Assembly: GCA_023387085.1 (NCBI GenBank)
Contig: JAEWIL010000047.1
Location: 1-64,000, forward strand
DNA from: Pseudomonadota bacterium
GTDB lineage: Bacteria > Pseudomonadota > Alphaproteobacteria > Sphingomonadales > Sphingomonadaceae
Length of the DNA: 64,000 nt
Direction: 5' to 3'
This document shows, piece after piece, positions 53,206-62,835 of this stretch. The notes under the pieces were generated by a model. That model had not been told where the DNA came from. It searched no databases and saw only the letters and a list, made by a program, of their open reading frames with translations. The stretch's first letter is position 1; each line of letters starts with the position of its first letter. A program made the translations under genes and the position numbers.

Positions 53206-53829
53206 TCAGGTCAATCCATGCCTCAGCATCTTATTGTAGATGGAAATTACCTTATCCAAACTATACTCATCCGCAGATTTATTTCTGAAATATCTCAAAT
53301 GAAGATAACTTCTGGCTGCCATAAGTATATATGCTATGGCTTCTAACTCATCTTCTTCAAAATTCTTGATAGACCCGTCCAATATTCCCCTTTTTAATGA
53401 TTTTTTATAACTTTCTCCTAACATTTTATAATGCTCTTCATGGGCAACGGGGGACGCCGTTTCCGCTTCGTTAAGAATGCGGAAAAATCCTTCGTTCTCG
53501 TCAACGAAATCGAAGAAGGCGCGAATACCCTTATCTTCCATTTCATAAATGTCCGATGACGATACGATCTTTCTTTTGATATACTCCTGCATTTTCTTGC
53601 CAACAAAAGGCAAAAGCTCATCCATCAAATTCTGGCGGGATTCGAAATACAGATATAACGAGCCTTCCGCCACCCCGGCGGCCGCGGCGATTCATTTCAT
53701 CGTGGCTCCGTTGTAGCCCATTCGACCGACGACGATTGCCGCGGCCGACAAAATTTTGGCCTTCGCAGCGGGTTCAAGGTCTTTTCGAGTGGGGCGCTTG
53801 GTTCGGCGCGTGGCCGATGGATTAGGCAT
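53206..53829 (-). pseudogene. TetR family regulator with in-frame stop in the HTH
   Basis: A continuous 208-codon frame from ATG 53829 reads as a full TetR repressor except for TGA at 53692-53694, which interrupts ATMK-stop-IAAAAGVAEGSLYLYF, the helix-turn-helix. A CGA-to-TGA change would explain it. Translation could restart at GTG 53673 but would lack most of the DNA-binding domain. The ligand-binding part (53206-53600) is clearly AT-richer than all neighbours, suggesting foreign origin. It is divergent from the ACAD-TonB receptor cluster it presumably controlled. Confidence 0.75.
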
Positions 53830-54047
53830 ATGGCAATCTCGTCTGATCTTTGGAGCCGACATTCACAATTGCGCGTCGATAGCTGGCTCGATTTATGGCC
53901 CGCCGCGTCTTCGGAAACCGCAGTTGCGTGTCCGCCCATATCCGGCGAAGTCGGCCGCCGGTCAAGCCAATTTGAGCGACCACTCACCGAACCGCTAGCG
54001 AAACCGCAGCCTGCATATCCCTACCGACTCCCAATCGAAATATTCAA

Positions 54048-54076
54048 TGAGCGACAACTCAGTGAGTGTTGACTCA
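54048..54076. promoter_or_regulatory. Double inverted-repeat operator upstream of ACAD
   Basis: TGAGCGACAACTCA and TGAGTGTTGACTCA, separated by one G, form a 29-base imperfect palindrome (10 of 14 paired) centred on ACTCA-G-TGAGT. Typical of a TetR-type operator; it lies between the broken TetR gene and the ACAD gene. Confidence 0.6.
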
Positions 54077-54152
54077 TCGATTGAGCTGTGACAGGGTGCC
54101 TTCACAACAAAAGAATTACGCGATGTCGGACGACATGCTGGGTGAGGGCATC

Positions 54153-55313
54153 ATGAATTTTGACGAAGGAGATTTGATCTCCGAAATCCGCTCGACACTC
54201 GAGCGCTTTGTCCAAAAGGAAATGCCCCGCGAACGCGCCGCGGAATGGGACGCCGCCAACAGCTTCCCTCGCGATGTGTTCGCCAAGCTTGCCGGCCTTG
54301 GGATGTTCGGACTGACGGTACCCGAAGAATATGGCGGTGCCGGGCGCAATATCCTGGCGACCATGGTCGTGATCGAAGAACTGTCACGGCGCAGCCTGGC
54401 TGTCTCGGTTCCCTACATCATGGCTACTTGTTATGCGGGAATGAACCTCGTCGAGTGCGGATCCGAGGAGCAAAAGCGAGAGCTGCTTCCAAAGGTCGCC
54501 GATGGGCGATTCATGTTCGCATATGGATTGACCGAACCCGATGTCGGCGCCGATCTGGCGAGCGTCAAAACGCGGGCGGAGCGCGACGGGGACATCGTCC
54601 GGATCAATGGCGCCAAGCGCTTTTGCTCCGGCGCCGGCATAGCCGACTATATATATACGCTGGTCCGCTCGGGTCCCGAAGCCGACCGCTATCGCAATCT
54701 TACATTAGTCATGGTCCCTCGCACCGCTGAAGGCGTTTCGATCACGCCGATCAAGGCCATGGGTATGAAGGGGGCGGCAACGACGGACGTTGCCTTCACC
54801 GACGTGGAAGTTCCGATCGCCAATGTCATGGGCGGCGCGGCGGGCTGGAATAATGGCTGGAGCATGTTGGCGGGTCCGGGGCTGGATGTCGAAAAGCTCG
54901 AAGTCGCGGCGATCAGTATCGGCATAGCGCGAGCGGCGCTGGACGACGCATGGGACTATGCCCGCGAACGGCAGCAATTCGGCCAACCGATCGCGAATTT
55001 CCAGTCGATACAGCACAAGCTGGCCGAGATGCAGACCCGGATCCATGCCGCAAAGTTGACCGTGTATCAGGCGGCATGGCTTGCGGACCAGCACCGCCCG
55101 TGCGCTACGGAATCATCCATGGCCAAGCTGTTTGCAACAGAAGTTTGCAAATATTGCGCCACGGAAAGCCAATCGGTTTTGGGTGCCTATGGCTATGTCA
55201 GCGACTTCAGCGTCGAAAGATATGTCCGCGATGCTCTTCTTATGCCGATTATCGGCGGATCATCGGCAGTTCAACTCAACAATATTTTCAAGATGTCGAA
55301 CAAGAACAGATAA
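54153..55313 (+). CDS. Acyl-CoA dehydrogenase
   Basis: 386-residue ACAD (396 if ATG 54123 is used). ATG 54153 is preferred: GTGAGGG lies 4 bases upstream and the length is standard. YGLTEPDVGADLASVKTRA is the middle-domain signature; QQFGQPIANFQSIQHKLAEM and the C-terminal PIIGGSSAVQLNNIF follow. Unlike the others it stands alone, not in a pair. First gene of the ACAD-TonB-VOC-lactonase-ligase-crotonase run. Confidence 0.9.
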   Translation: MNFDEGDLISEIRSTLERFVQKEMPRERAAEWDAANSFPRDVFAKLAGLGMFGLTVPEEYGGAGRNILATMVVIEELSRRSLAVSVPYIMATCYAGMNLVECGSEEQKRELLPKVADGRFMFAYGLTEPDVGADLASVKTRAERDGDIVRINGAKRFCSGAGIADYIYTLVRSGPEADRYRNLTLVMVPRTAEGVSITPIKAMGMKGAATTDVAFTDVEVPIANVMGGAAGWNNGWSMLAGPGLDVEKLEVAAISIGIARAALDDAWDYARERQQFGQPIANFQSIQHKLAEMQTRIHAAKLTVYQAAWLADQHRPCATESSMAKLFATEVCKYCATESQSVLGAYGYVSDFSVERYVRDALLMPIIGGSSAVQLNNIFKMSNKNR

Positions 55314-55354
55314 TTTCTTGAAATAACAACAGACAACCATAATGGGAGGATGTC

Positions 55355-57877
55355 ATGATCGATTGGAAGCGTAAGCTGCTCGGATTCACAGCGATTTCCA
55401 TTATTACCTGCTCCACTCAGGCCGTAGCGCAAACGCAGGAGGCGGAGACGTCGGCAGTCGATGGCGACATCGTCGTGACCGCTCTGCGAAAAGACCAGAA
55501 ACTGCGCGATGCGCCCGCCATCGTCGCGGTGCTGTCGGAGCAGACGATCGAAAACACCGGTGCCCGCGTCGCGGGCGATTTCGTGGCCCTGACCTCCGGC
55601 GTTACCCTGTCGACCGGCGCGACCGAACCGAACGATACGCTGGTCAATATCCGGGGTCTCTATGGCGCCCGCGACGGTGAAGGAAATGTGGCGCTGGTCG
55701 TCGATGGCGTTCTGAAACCAAGCCGGGCCGAATTCAACGAACCCCAAGGGCCGTTGCAGCAGGTGGAAATATTGAAGGGACCCCAAGGTGCCCTGTACGG
55801 CCGCAGCGCGTCCGCCGGTGCCATCGTGATCACGACGAAGAAGCCCTCCGACCAGCTTTCCGGGGAGTTCAAGCTGTCGGGCGCAGAGGATAACACCTAT
55901 CTTGCGTCCGCCACTCTCAGCGGCCCGATCGCAAATAATTTCGGGTTCGTGGTGAGCGCCGAATATTCGAAGACCGACGGCTATTATCGCAACTCTTTCC
56001 TCGGCACACCGCTCGCAAAACAGATTTACCCGGGATATTCGACCAACACGAAATCCGTCGATAGCCGGAACAAGATCAGCGCTTTCGGTCGTCTCTATTA
56101 TGATGACGGCGATACGATCGTCGATGCCAAGGCAAATTATGCCTACAGCAAGTTCGACGCCATTTCCTACAATGCTGTGTTCCACTTGCCCGGTCTGGCC
56201 GCGGCATTCGATGAACCGCTCTTCGACCTGCCCGTCAGCGACCATAAGTTTGTTTTCACCAACAATCTGGACCCGCAGGGATGGTACAAGGCCTATGGCG
56301 CGTCGCTGCGCATTCAGCAGGAACTGGCCTTTGCCAAACTGATCGGCGTGGCATCCTACAGCAACAACAAGAATGAATTCATCGGCGGCGGCACCAGCGG
56401 CGCATTCGGCTTTTTCAACAACGAACCCAACTGTATAGCATCACGCGCGGCGACGGACGGCGTTGTTCAAAACCAGGAGCCATTTACAAAGTACGCCGCG
56501 ATATTCGGCTATGCCCAACCCTATGCTCCGACGACCTGCGACGGACACCAGGGAAACAGCCGATCGCAGAAGGATATCGTCACGGAAATCCGGCTTGTCT
56601 CGCTGCCCGGCAGCTCGCTGCAGTGGCAGGTGGGCGCGAACTATATCTACATCGATCGGCGCACGTGCATCAACCTGACCCTCGACACCGGCGTTGGTGG
56701 GGTGCGCGGATGCTATTCCACCGACCCTCGCTTCCAGACCGAGGCGTTGCAGGACGATACTTACACCACCGACGTCTACGCCATGTTCGCGGCGGTGGAT
56801 TATGACATCACGAACCGGCTGAAACTTGGTCTCGCAATGCGGTATGACATCGAGGCGCGCGACGTCGTCAACAACGTCCCTGTCAATGCGCGGACACGCT
56901 GGGTCGGCAATCCGTCGGTCGGTGTTCCGCACGGAACCGCGACGACGCCAGCCAACTATTATCTGAACCCCGGCCTCGATCCCATCTATAACCCGCTCGG
57001 CTATCTGCCGCCGCGGTCGGCGACCTTCAAGCAGTTGCAGCCGAAGATCACCCTCACCTACAAAGCGAACCCCGTCACGACGATTTTCGGGTCATGGGGT
57101 ATCGGCTTCAAGGCGGGCGGCTTTAACGCAGGCGGCAACAGCGCCATCATCGACCTTGCTTTCAATCAGGCGATCAACTCGGGAATCACCGTGCCCGACA
57201 TCTATGACAAGGAACGGGTGAGCGCCTTTGAAATTGGCATCAAAGGCAATTTGTTCAACAGCGTCGATTACGAAGTTGCGGGTTATTACACCGATGTGAA
57301 GGACATGCAGTTCTTCGAATTCTTCGTCGGCGATTTCGGCCTGCTGCGCTCGATTTCGAACATCGACAAGGTCAGGATCAAAGGGATCGAAGGTTCGGTC
57401 AATTGGCGCATCTCGCGGTCCTTTTCGCTGTTCGGGTCGGCCAATGTGATCGATACGAAGATCAAGAAGAACAGCGGCCGTCCCTACACCGTGGGCAACA
57501 AGGCGCCGTCGACACCCGACTATCAGATCACGGGCGGGGCGCAGTTCGACCATGGGTTGACCGACAGACTGAACATTTTTGCGCGCGCCGATGTGCAGGT
57601 GACCGGTCCGACGCCGTTCCATCCGGTGCAGGACAATCTGGTCCCGACCATCTTCGGAATGCCGGCGAATATGAAAAACTCGACGCGCGACACCTATACG
57701 CTCGTCAACGCGCGTATCGGGCTCGATCTTGACCGGTTGCGCGTGACGGCCTTTGCAACGAACCTGTTCGACAAGGAATTCGTTAGCGACGTCGTCCCTG
57801 CGCCGGAATTCGGCGGGGATTTCATTTCGCCGGGAACGCGTCGCCGCCTCGGCGTCGAACTCTCCTATAAATTCTAG
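55355..57877 (+). CDS. TonB-dependent outer-membrane receptor
   Basis: 840-residue receptor, the longest of three. Signal peptide about residues 1-25 (ending AVAQT), plug start GDIVVTALRKDQKL, plug hallmark ILKGPQGALYGRSASAGAI, and barrel end LGVELSYKF. GGGAGGA precedes the ATG. Extra loops (several Cys, as in CINLTLDTGVGGVRGCYS) point to a disulfide-braced extracellular region. It follows the ACAD by 41 bases and probably imports the substrate of this cluster. Confidence 0.92.
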   Translation: MIDWKRKLLGFTAISIITCSTQAVAQTQEAETSAVDGDIVVTALRKDQKLRDAPAIVAVLSEQTIENTGARVAGDFVALTSGVTLSTGATEPNDTLVNIRGLYGARDGEGNVALVVDGVLKPSRAEFNEPQGPLQQVEILKGPQGALYGRSASAGAIVITTKKPSDQLSGEFKLSGAEDNTYLASATLSGPIANNFGFVVSAEYSKTDGYYRNSFLGTPLAKQIYPGYSTNTKSVDSRNKISAFGRLYYDDGDTIVDAKANYAYSKFDAISYNAVFHLPGLAAAFDEPLFDLPVSDHKFVFTNNLDPQGWYKAYGASLRIQQELAFAKLIGVASYSNNKNEFIGGGTSGAFGFFNNEPNCIASRAATDGVVQNQEPFTKYAAIFGYAQPYAPTTCDGHQGNSRSQKDIVTEIRLVSLPGSSLQWQVGANYIYIDRRTCINLTLDTGVGGVRGCYSTDPRFQTEALQDDTYTTDVYAMFAAVDYDITNRLKLGLAMRYDIEARDVVNNVPVNARTRWVGNPSVGVPHGTATTPANYYLNPGLDPIYNPLGYLPPRSATFKQLQPKITLTYKANPVTTIFGSWGIGFKAGGFNAGGNSAIIDLAFNQAINSGITVPDIYDKERVSAFEIGIKGNLFNSVDYEVAGYYTDVKDMQFFEFFVGDFGLLRSISNIDKVRIKGIEGSVNWRISRSFSLFGSANVIDTKIKKNSGRPYTVGNKAPSTPDYQITGGAQFDHGLTDRLNIFARADVQVTGPTPFHPVQDNLVPTIFGMPANMKNSTRDTYTLVNARIGLDLDRLRVTAFATNLFDKEFVSDVVPAPEFGGDFISPGTRRRLGVELSYKF

Positions 57878-58022
57878 AGCCGTGAGATGATACGAAGGCC
57901 CCGGGGGGTGCGTTATCGCTGCCCGGGCCCCTCTCGAGGGGAAGACAGGCCGGCAAACACATATACGGGACCGCAGCAAAGCAAGCACTGCCGGTTCCAA
58001 GCGCTGCAGGAGGAATCTTAAC

Positions 58023-58418
58023 ATGACGCTTTCGCCCGCGAAATCGGCACTCGACGTGGGGGTCGTGGTCAGCGACCTTTCTGCCAGCCTGGCATTCTAT
58101 TCGGATCTGCTGGGCCTTGCGGTGGCAGGCGAGATCGATCTGCCTTTCGGCAAACTGGTCCGCCTGTCCTTTGGCGACAGCTTTTTGAAATTATTGTCCC
58201 CACCATCGACGCCGCAGGCGCAGTCCAGCCCGCTGACGGATCGGGCCGGCATTCAATATATCACATTTCAGATCTCCAATATCGACGACGCCAATGCCCG
58301 CATCACCGCGGAGGGCGTTCCCGTCGACATGCCGCTGCAAGAACTGATCCCGGGACTGAAAGTGCTGATGATCCGCGATCCTGACGGCAATATCGTCGAA
58401 CTGATCGAGCGGCTGTAG
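58023..58418 (+). CDS. VOC family protein
   Basis: 131-residue vicinal-oxygen-chelate protein, glyoxalase I size. SALDVGVVVSDLSASLAFYSDLLGL opens the first module, IQYITFQISN the second, and IRDPDGNIVELIE supplies the metal-binding Glu. The usual first His is replaced (LDVGVVV), so metal binding may be altered. AGGAGG precedes the ATG. May isomerise or open a small intermediate. Confidence 0.83.
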   Translation: MTLSPAKSALDVGVVVSDLSASLAFYSDLLGLAVAGEIDLPFGKLVRLSFGDSFLKLLSPPSTPQAQSSPLTDRAGIQYITFQISNIDDANARITAEGVPVDMPLQELIPGLKVLMIRDPDGNIVELIERL

Positions 58419-58442
58419 CCCAGACCCAACGGGAGAGAGAGC

Positions 58443-59288
58443 ATGCACGAACATAAGGCAGAAGTCGCGATCAGCGATCTGGTGTTTCCGGAAGGCCTGC
58501 GCTGGCACGATGGCCAGCTATGGTTTTCCGACATGTGGGATTTCAAATTGCTGCGCGCGGACGCCGATGGGACATGCCATGCCGTGGCAGAGGTTCCCGA
58601 TCGGCCATCGGGGCTGGGCTTTCTGACGGACGGGACGCCGATCGTCGTGTCGATGGCCAACCGGCAGGTGTACCGCGTCACCAACGCGGGCCTTGAACCC
58701 TTTGCCGATCTTTCCTCGCTCGCGACCGGCGACGTGAACGACATGATCGTTGCCGACGACGGGTGGGTGTATGTCGGGAATTTCGGCTACGACCTGTTCG
58801 GCGGGGCTGAATTTGCGGCTGCCGACCTGGTTTCCATATCGCCGCACGGCGCCGCCGGCGTCGCGGCGGAGGGACTGACATTCCCGAACGGCATGGTGTT
58901 GCTGGACGGCGGAAAGACGCTCGTCGTGGCCGAAACCTGGGCCAATCGTCTGACCGCCTTCACCCGTGATGTCGACGGATCGCTGAGCGATCGGCGCGTC
59001 TTTGCCGAACTGGGCGAGAGGACGCCGGACGGGCTCTGCTCCGACGCCGAAGATGGCGTCTGGGTCGCCAGCTTCGCGACAGGCGAGATGGTGCGCGTCG
59101 TCGATGGCGGCGAAGCGACCGACATCGTCAACTTCCCGGGCAAGCGCGCTGTCGCCTGCGCCCTCGGCGGGGCGGACGGCCGGCAGCTGTATTGCGCCAC
59201 CTATGCCGGCGCGATCGAGGATATTCACACGCGTCAGCGACTGGGCGCCATCGAAGTGGCCACCGTCCGCGTGCCCGCGCGAACATAG
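58443..59288 (+). CDS. SMP-30/gluconolactonase family protein
   Basis: 281-residue six-bladed beta-propeller lactonase. Likely metal ligands are the Glu in FPEGLRWHDG, the Asn in LTFPNGMVLLDGG and the Asp in TPDGLCSDAEDG, with NDMIVADDGWVYVGNF as in family members. It would hydrolyse a lactone. Between the VOC protein and the CoA ligase, it could open a lactone whose acid is then activated. Confidence 0.87.
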   Translation: MHEHKAEVAISDLVFPEGLRWHDGQLWFSDMWDFKLLRADADGTCHAVAEVPDRPSGLGFLTDGTPIVVSMANRQVYRVTNAGLEPFADLSSLATGDVNDMIVADDGWVYVGNFGYDLFGGAEFAAADLVSISPHGAAGVAAEGLTFPNGMVLLDGGKTLVVAETWANRLTAFTRDVDGSLSDRRVFAELGERTPDGLCSDAEDGVWVASFATGEMVRVVDGGEATDIVNFPGKRAVACALGGADGRQLYCATYAGAIEDIHTRQRLGAIEVATVRVPART

Positions 59289-59383
59289 TCCCGACGTGAT
59301 TCCGTCAGGTGCTTCGCGGCGCGCAGCGGGCCGACGAGGCATCTGACGATCAATACCGAATAATTTTCTGGTGAGTAGGATCG

Positions 59384-61003
59384 ATGCGGAAAGAGTGGCT
59401 CGCAAGGCTCGATCAGGCGCGAATTGACGCGCATGTCGCGGCTGGGACGTGGCACAATGTCGTCATGTCGGATGTGGTCCGGTCGCTGGCGGATCGTGCC
59501 GTCAGCCCCCTGGCGGCGATCGACGGCGATCATCAGCTTAGCTATCGCGACATCTGGTCCGACGCCGTCCGGCTGGCGAGCGCCCTTGGCGCCCGCGGGT
59601 TGCGGCCCGGCGATGTCGTCAGCTTTCAGCTGCCCAACTGGCACGAAGTCATGGTCATCAACGTGGCGGCGTGCATGGCCGGGCTCGTCTGCAACCCGAT
59701 CGTCCCGATCTATCGCGACAGCGAGGTCGAATTCATCCTGCGCGATTCCGGGGCCAAGGCCCTGTTCATTCCGGACAGTTTCCGCAGCATGAATTATATC
59801 GACATGGTCGAGCGGATCCGGCCGGGCTTGCCCGACCTTGCCCACGTCATTCTGGTGCGATCGGCGCACGACGATTATGAAGACTTCGCGGCGCTGATCG
59901 CGGACCAGCGCGAACTTATGGACTTCACGCCGCCCTCCCCCAATGCCGCGAAACTGCTGATGTATACGTCGGGGACGACCGGCAAGCCCAAGGGGGTGGT
60001 CCACACGCACAACACGCTTTGGTCCGAAACGATCGCTGTCAGGGATTTCTGGGCGGTATCCGACACCGACCGAATATTCATGGCGTCGCCGGTCACCCAT
60101 ATAACCGGATATATCTATGGGTTGGAGCTTGCGGCAGCGGGCGGCATTCCCACCGTGTTCATGGACAAGTGGGAGGCGGACCGCGCAATCGACCTCATCA
60201 GGCGGCACCGCGCGACCTTCACCGTCGCTGCGACGCCATTTCTCGTCGAGTTGGCCCGTTCCGCCAAAGCGCATGACGAACCGCTGGAATCGATGCGGCT
60301 GTTCGCATGCGGAGGCGCCCCGGTGGCGCCCGAACTGATCATCGAAGCCACGCGCATTCTGAAAAACTGCCGGGCCGCGCGCGTCTATGGATCGACCGAG
60401 GCGCCCACGGTCAGCCCGGGGATTTTGCCCACCGACGATCCGCAGCGCGGCGCGCATACCGACGGGCGGATGGTGAACAGCGAGGTCCGGATCGTCGATG
60501 CCGCCGGCAATATTGTCGCACCGGGCGGTGAAGGCGAGATATGCGTACGCGGCCCGGAAGTGATGATTGGCTACGCCGATCCCGCGGCCAATGCCGACGC
60601 GTTCGACAGCGACGGATTTTTCCGTACCGGCGATTTGGGCGTCCTCGATGGCGAGGGGTTTCTGACCATCACCGGCCGCAAAAAGGATCTGATCATTCGC
60701 GGCGGCGAAAATATCAGCCCCAAGGAGATCGAGGACTGCCTGATGGCGCATCCCGACATCAAGGAAGCCAGCGTCGTCGCCGCGCCGCACGCCCGCCTGG
60801 GTGAGACGGTGATGGCCTATCTGATTGCCGAGGGCGAACGGCTGCTGACGCTGCAGGAGGTCGCCGGGCACCTCGACCGGCTGGGCTTGGCGAAACAGAA
60901 GCTACCCGAATTCATCGAATATCTGCCCGATTTTCCGCGCACCGCCAGCGGCAAGGTCAAAAAGAACGTCCTTCGCGACCAAGCGCGGCAGGAGCGCCGT
61001 TAA
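59384..61003 (+). CDS. AMP-forming acyl-CoA synthetase
   Basis: 539-residue ANL ligase of the cyclohexanecarboxylate-CoA-ligase-like type. P-loop MYTSGTTGKPKGVVHTH at about residues 192-208, VYGSTEAPTVSPG as the A5 region, GRKKDLIIRGGENISPKEIE as A8, and the catalytic Lys in TASGKVKKNVLRD. It activates a carboxylic acid for this cluster. Distinct from the 6116 ligase. GTGAGTAGGA upstream of ATG. Confidence 0.9.
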   Translation: MRKEWLARLDQARIDAHVAAGTWHNVVMSDVVRSLADRAVSPLAAIDGDHQLSYRDIWSDAVRLASALGARGLRPGDVVSFQLPNWHEVMVINVAACMAGLVCNPIVPIYRDSEVEFILRDSGAKALFIPDSFRSMNYIDMVERIRPGLPDLAHVILVRSAHDDYEDFAALIADQRELMDFTPPSPNAAKLLMYTSGTTGKPKGVVHTHNTLWSETIAVRDFWAVSDTDRIFMASPVTHITGYIYGLELAAAGGIPTVFMDKWEADRAIDLIRRHRATFTVAATPFLVELARSAKAHDEPLESMRLFACGGAPVAPELIIEATRILKNCRAARVYGSTEAPTVSPGILPTDDPQRGAHTDGRMVNSEVRIVDAAGNIVAPGGEGEICVRGPEVMIGYADPAANADAFDSDGFFRTGDLGVLDGEGFLTITGRKKDLIIRGGENISPKEIEDCLMAHPDIKEASVVAAPHARLGETVMAYLIAEGERLLTLQEVAGHLDRLGLAKQKLPEFIEYLPDFPRTASGKVKKNVLRDQARQERR

Positions 61004-61044
61004 GCCAATCCATCAAGAGCAACAGGATCTTTGGGAATTCATCC

Positions 61045-61839
61045 ATGTTCAAATATCTTACGACGTCCGAAATCGATCATAAAATTCTGCACGTCGCGCT
61101 GAATAACGGACCTGCCAACAGCGTCGATCAGGCGATGTACCAGGAGTTATACGCCTTGTTTTCAGCCCCCGACGCGGTTCTCCCCGACCTGCAAGCGATC
61201 ATCCTGTCCGGCAACGGCAAGCATTTCTGCGCGGGCAATGATCTCGAGGAATTTGCGACGATGACGCCGGAGAACGGACGCGAGCGCATGTGGCGGGTGC
61301 GCGAGGCCTTTTTTGCCATCCAGGATTGTCCGGTCCCGGTAATCGGCGCGGTCCACGGCGCCGCACTCGGTACCGGCCTTGCGATCGCCGGTTCCTGCGA
61401 CTTTGTCGTCGCCGCGCCCGATGCCCGGTTTGGACTGCCCGAACTGACCGTCGGGGTCTTTGGCGGGGCGCGGCATCTCGCCCGCATTGCGCCCGAGCCA
61501 CTGGTGCGGCGGATGTTTTTCACCGGCGAGCATGTGAAGGCGACCGACTTCGCCGCCGCCGGCGGCTGCGTATTCATCAGCGATCAGGATGATCTTCTGG
61601 CCGCGGCGCTGGTCTTTGCCAAACGCGTCGCCGGGTTCAGCCCGACCGCGGTACGGCTGGCAAAGCAGGTGCTCAATCGCATCGAGGATATGGATCTGAA
61701 GGAAGGCTACATCTTCGAACAAGGCTTCACCGTCCAGGCGAGCGGCCACCCCGATTCAAAGGAAGCCTTGGCCGCGTTCAAGGAGCGCCGGGCGCCCGAC
61801 TATGCGGCGCGCACGCCGGAGTGGACGATTACTCTTTAA
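61045..61839 (+). CDS. Enoyl-CoA hydratase/isomerase family protein
   Basis: 264-residue crotonase. HFCAGNDLEEF (60-70) and HGAALGTGLAIAGSCD (104-119) form the oxyanion hole. By eye the first classical Glu is A113, while the second is kept as E133 in RFGLPELTVG. Enzymes with only the second Glu include enoyl-CoA isomerases, so isomerase activity is as likely as hydration. Last of its operon; a strong hairpin follows. Confidence 0.87.
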   Translation: MFKYLTTSEIDHKILHVALNNGPANSVDQAMYQELYALFSAPDAVLPDLQAIILSGNGKHFCAGNDLEEFATMTPENGRERMWRVREAFFAIQDCPVPVIGAVHGAALGTGLAIAGSCDFVVAAPDARFGLPELTVGVFGGARHLARIAPEPLVRRMFFTGEHVKATDFAAAGGCVFISDQDDLLAAALVFAKRVAGFSPTAVRLAKQVLNRIEDMDLKEGYIFEQGFTVQASGHPDSKEALAAFKERRAPDYAARTPEWTITL

Positions 61840-61851
61840 GGGTGCTGCAAA

Positions 61852-61876
61852 ACCGGCGGCGCGCTCCGCCGCCGGT
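61852..61876. terminator. Bidirectional terminator hairpin
   Basis: ACCGGCGGCG-CGCTC-CGCCGCCGGT, a perfect 10-base-pair stem between the convergent crotonase and ACAD genes. On the minus strand it is followed by TTTT, so it works best for the ACAD operon. Confidence 0.7.
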
Positions 61877-61884
61877 GCTGCCCA

Positions 61885-62835
61885 TTAACCGAACCGGCCA
61901 CGCACCCAGTCAACGGTCTTTGGCACAGCGTCGCCGACGCGCTCTGCGCCAAGCCGCTGCTCCCAATAAGCCTCCGACCCATGGTCCGCCCGCCAGGCGT
62001 GGAGACGACGCGTGTAAAGGTGCAGGTCATATTCCTGGCTGATGCCGATCGCGCCATGCACCGCATGGGCCACCGCGGCCACCTGCGGCGCGGCGATCGA
62101 GGCGATGATTTTCGCGGTGGCGGCGGATGCAAGGCTCGGCGAGACGCTCCCGCTGCAAGCGAGTTCGACCGCCATGCGCGCCGCCACCACTTGCTCGGCC
62201 ATCACCGCCATCTGTTGCTGCAACGCTTGCTGGCGGCCGATTGGCTTGCCGAACTGCATCCGCTCGCCGGCATAGGCCGCCGAGGCATTGAGCAGCCAAT
62301 CCGCCGCCCCGGCGATCGCGGCGGCGCGCACCAGCGCCCCCAACCGTCGCGCCGCCTCGGCCGGCGAGCTGCCATCATCGGGCGCGTCCTGATCCCAGTC
62401 GTCCCATTGGCAAAGCACGGTCCCACCCACGTCCTCGAGCGACAGCAGGTCGCCTGCCGCGCGGAGTCGCGGCGTCAAAGGCGCCGCGAGCCCAGCCGCC
62501 GCCACGCCGCCGCGATGGCCGCTGACAATCGACACCGGCCCTGAGGGCACCGCCGCCCCCAGTCGCGCGAGCAAGGCCCTCGCCACCATCGTGTCGCCGA
62601 TCGGCACCGGACAAGCGAACCGGCCGCACGCGATCAGGATCGGCGCCACGTCCGCCAGCGGCAGCCCCGCCCCGCCCGCGGCTTCCGGCATCAGCGCGTC
62701 GAGGAAACCCGATTCTTCGACCGCGCTCCACAGGGGCGCGAAATCGCCCCCCGCCTCGATTGCCCGGACTGTCGACGCCGGGCATGCGTCCTGCATGAAT
62801 TTTTCAAAGTGTCCGAGCAGCTCCAGCCGGTCCAT
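61885..62835 (-). CDS. Acyl-CoA dehydrogenase, small subunit type
   Basis: 316-residue ACAD-like protein, shorter than all others here. No SEP-x-x-GSD loop; C-terminal AVHGAIGISQEYDLHLYTRRLHAW is the small-subunit motif. Its ATG overlaps the stop of the large ACAD by 1 base (TGATG or TAATG-type junction), so both are coupled. Probably inactive alone. Confidence 0.87.
   Translation of the reverse strand: MDRLELLGHFEKFMQDACPASTVRAIEAGGDFAPLWSAVEESGFLDALMPEAAGGAGLPLADVAPILIACGRFACPVPIGDTMVARALLARLGAAVPSGPVSIVSGHRGGVAAAGLAAPLTPRLRAAGDLLSLEDVGGTVLCQWDDWDQDAPDDGSSPAEAARRLGALVRAAAIAGAADWLLNASAAYAGERMQFGKPIGRQQALQQQMAVMAEQVVAARMAVELACSGSVSPSLASAATAKIIASIAAPQVAAVAHAVHGAIGISQEYDLHLYTRRLHAWRADHGSEAYWEQRLGAERVGDAVPKTVDWVRGRFG

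Noticed and set aside
53697..53987. Minus-strand 96-codon frame over the TetR 5' end
   Set aside because: It is out of frame with the TetR N-terminus, which reads well from ATG 53829 up to the stop at 53692.
57878..58022. Possible terminator GGCCCCGGGG...CCCGGGCC after the third TonB receptor
   Set aside because: The stem can pair in several registers, there is no T-run, and downstream genes follow in the same direction with a good ribosome binding site.
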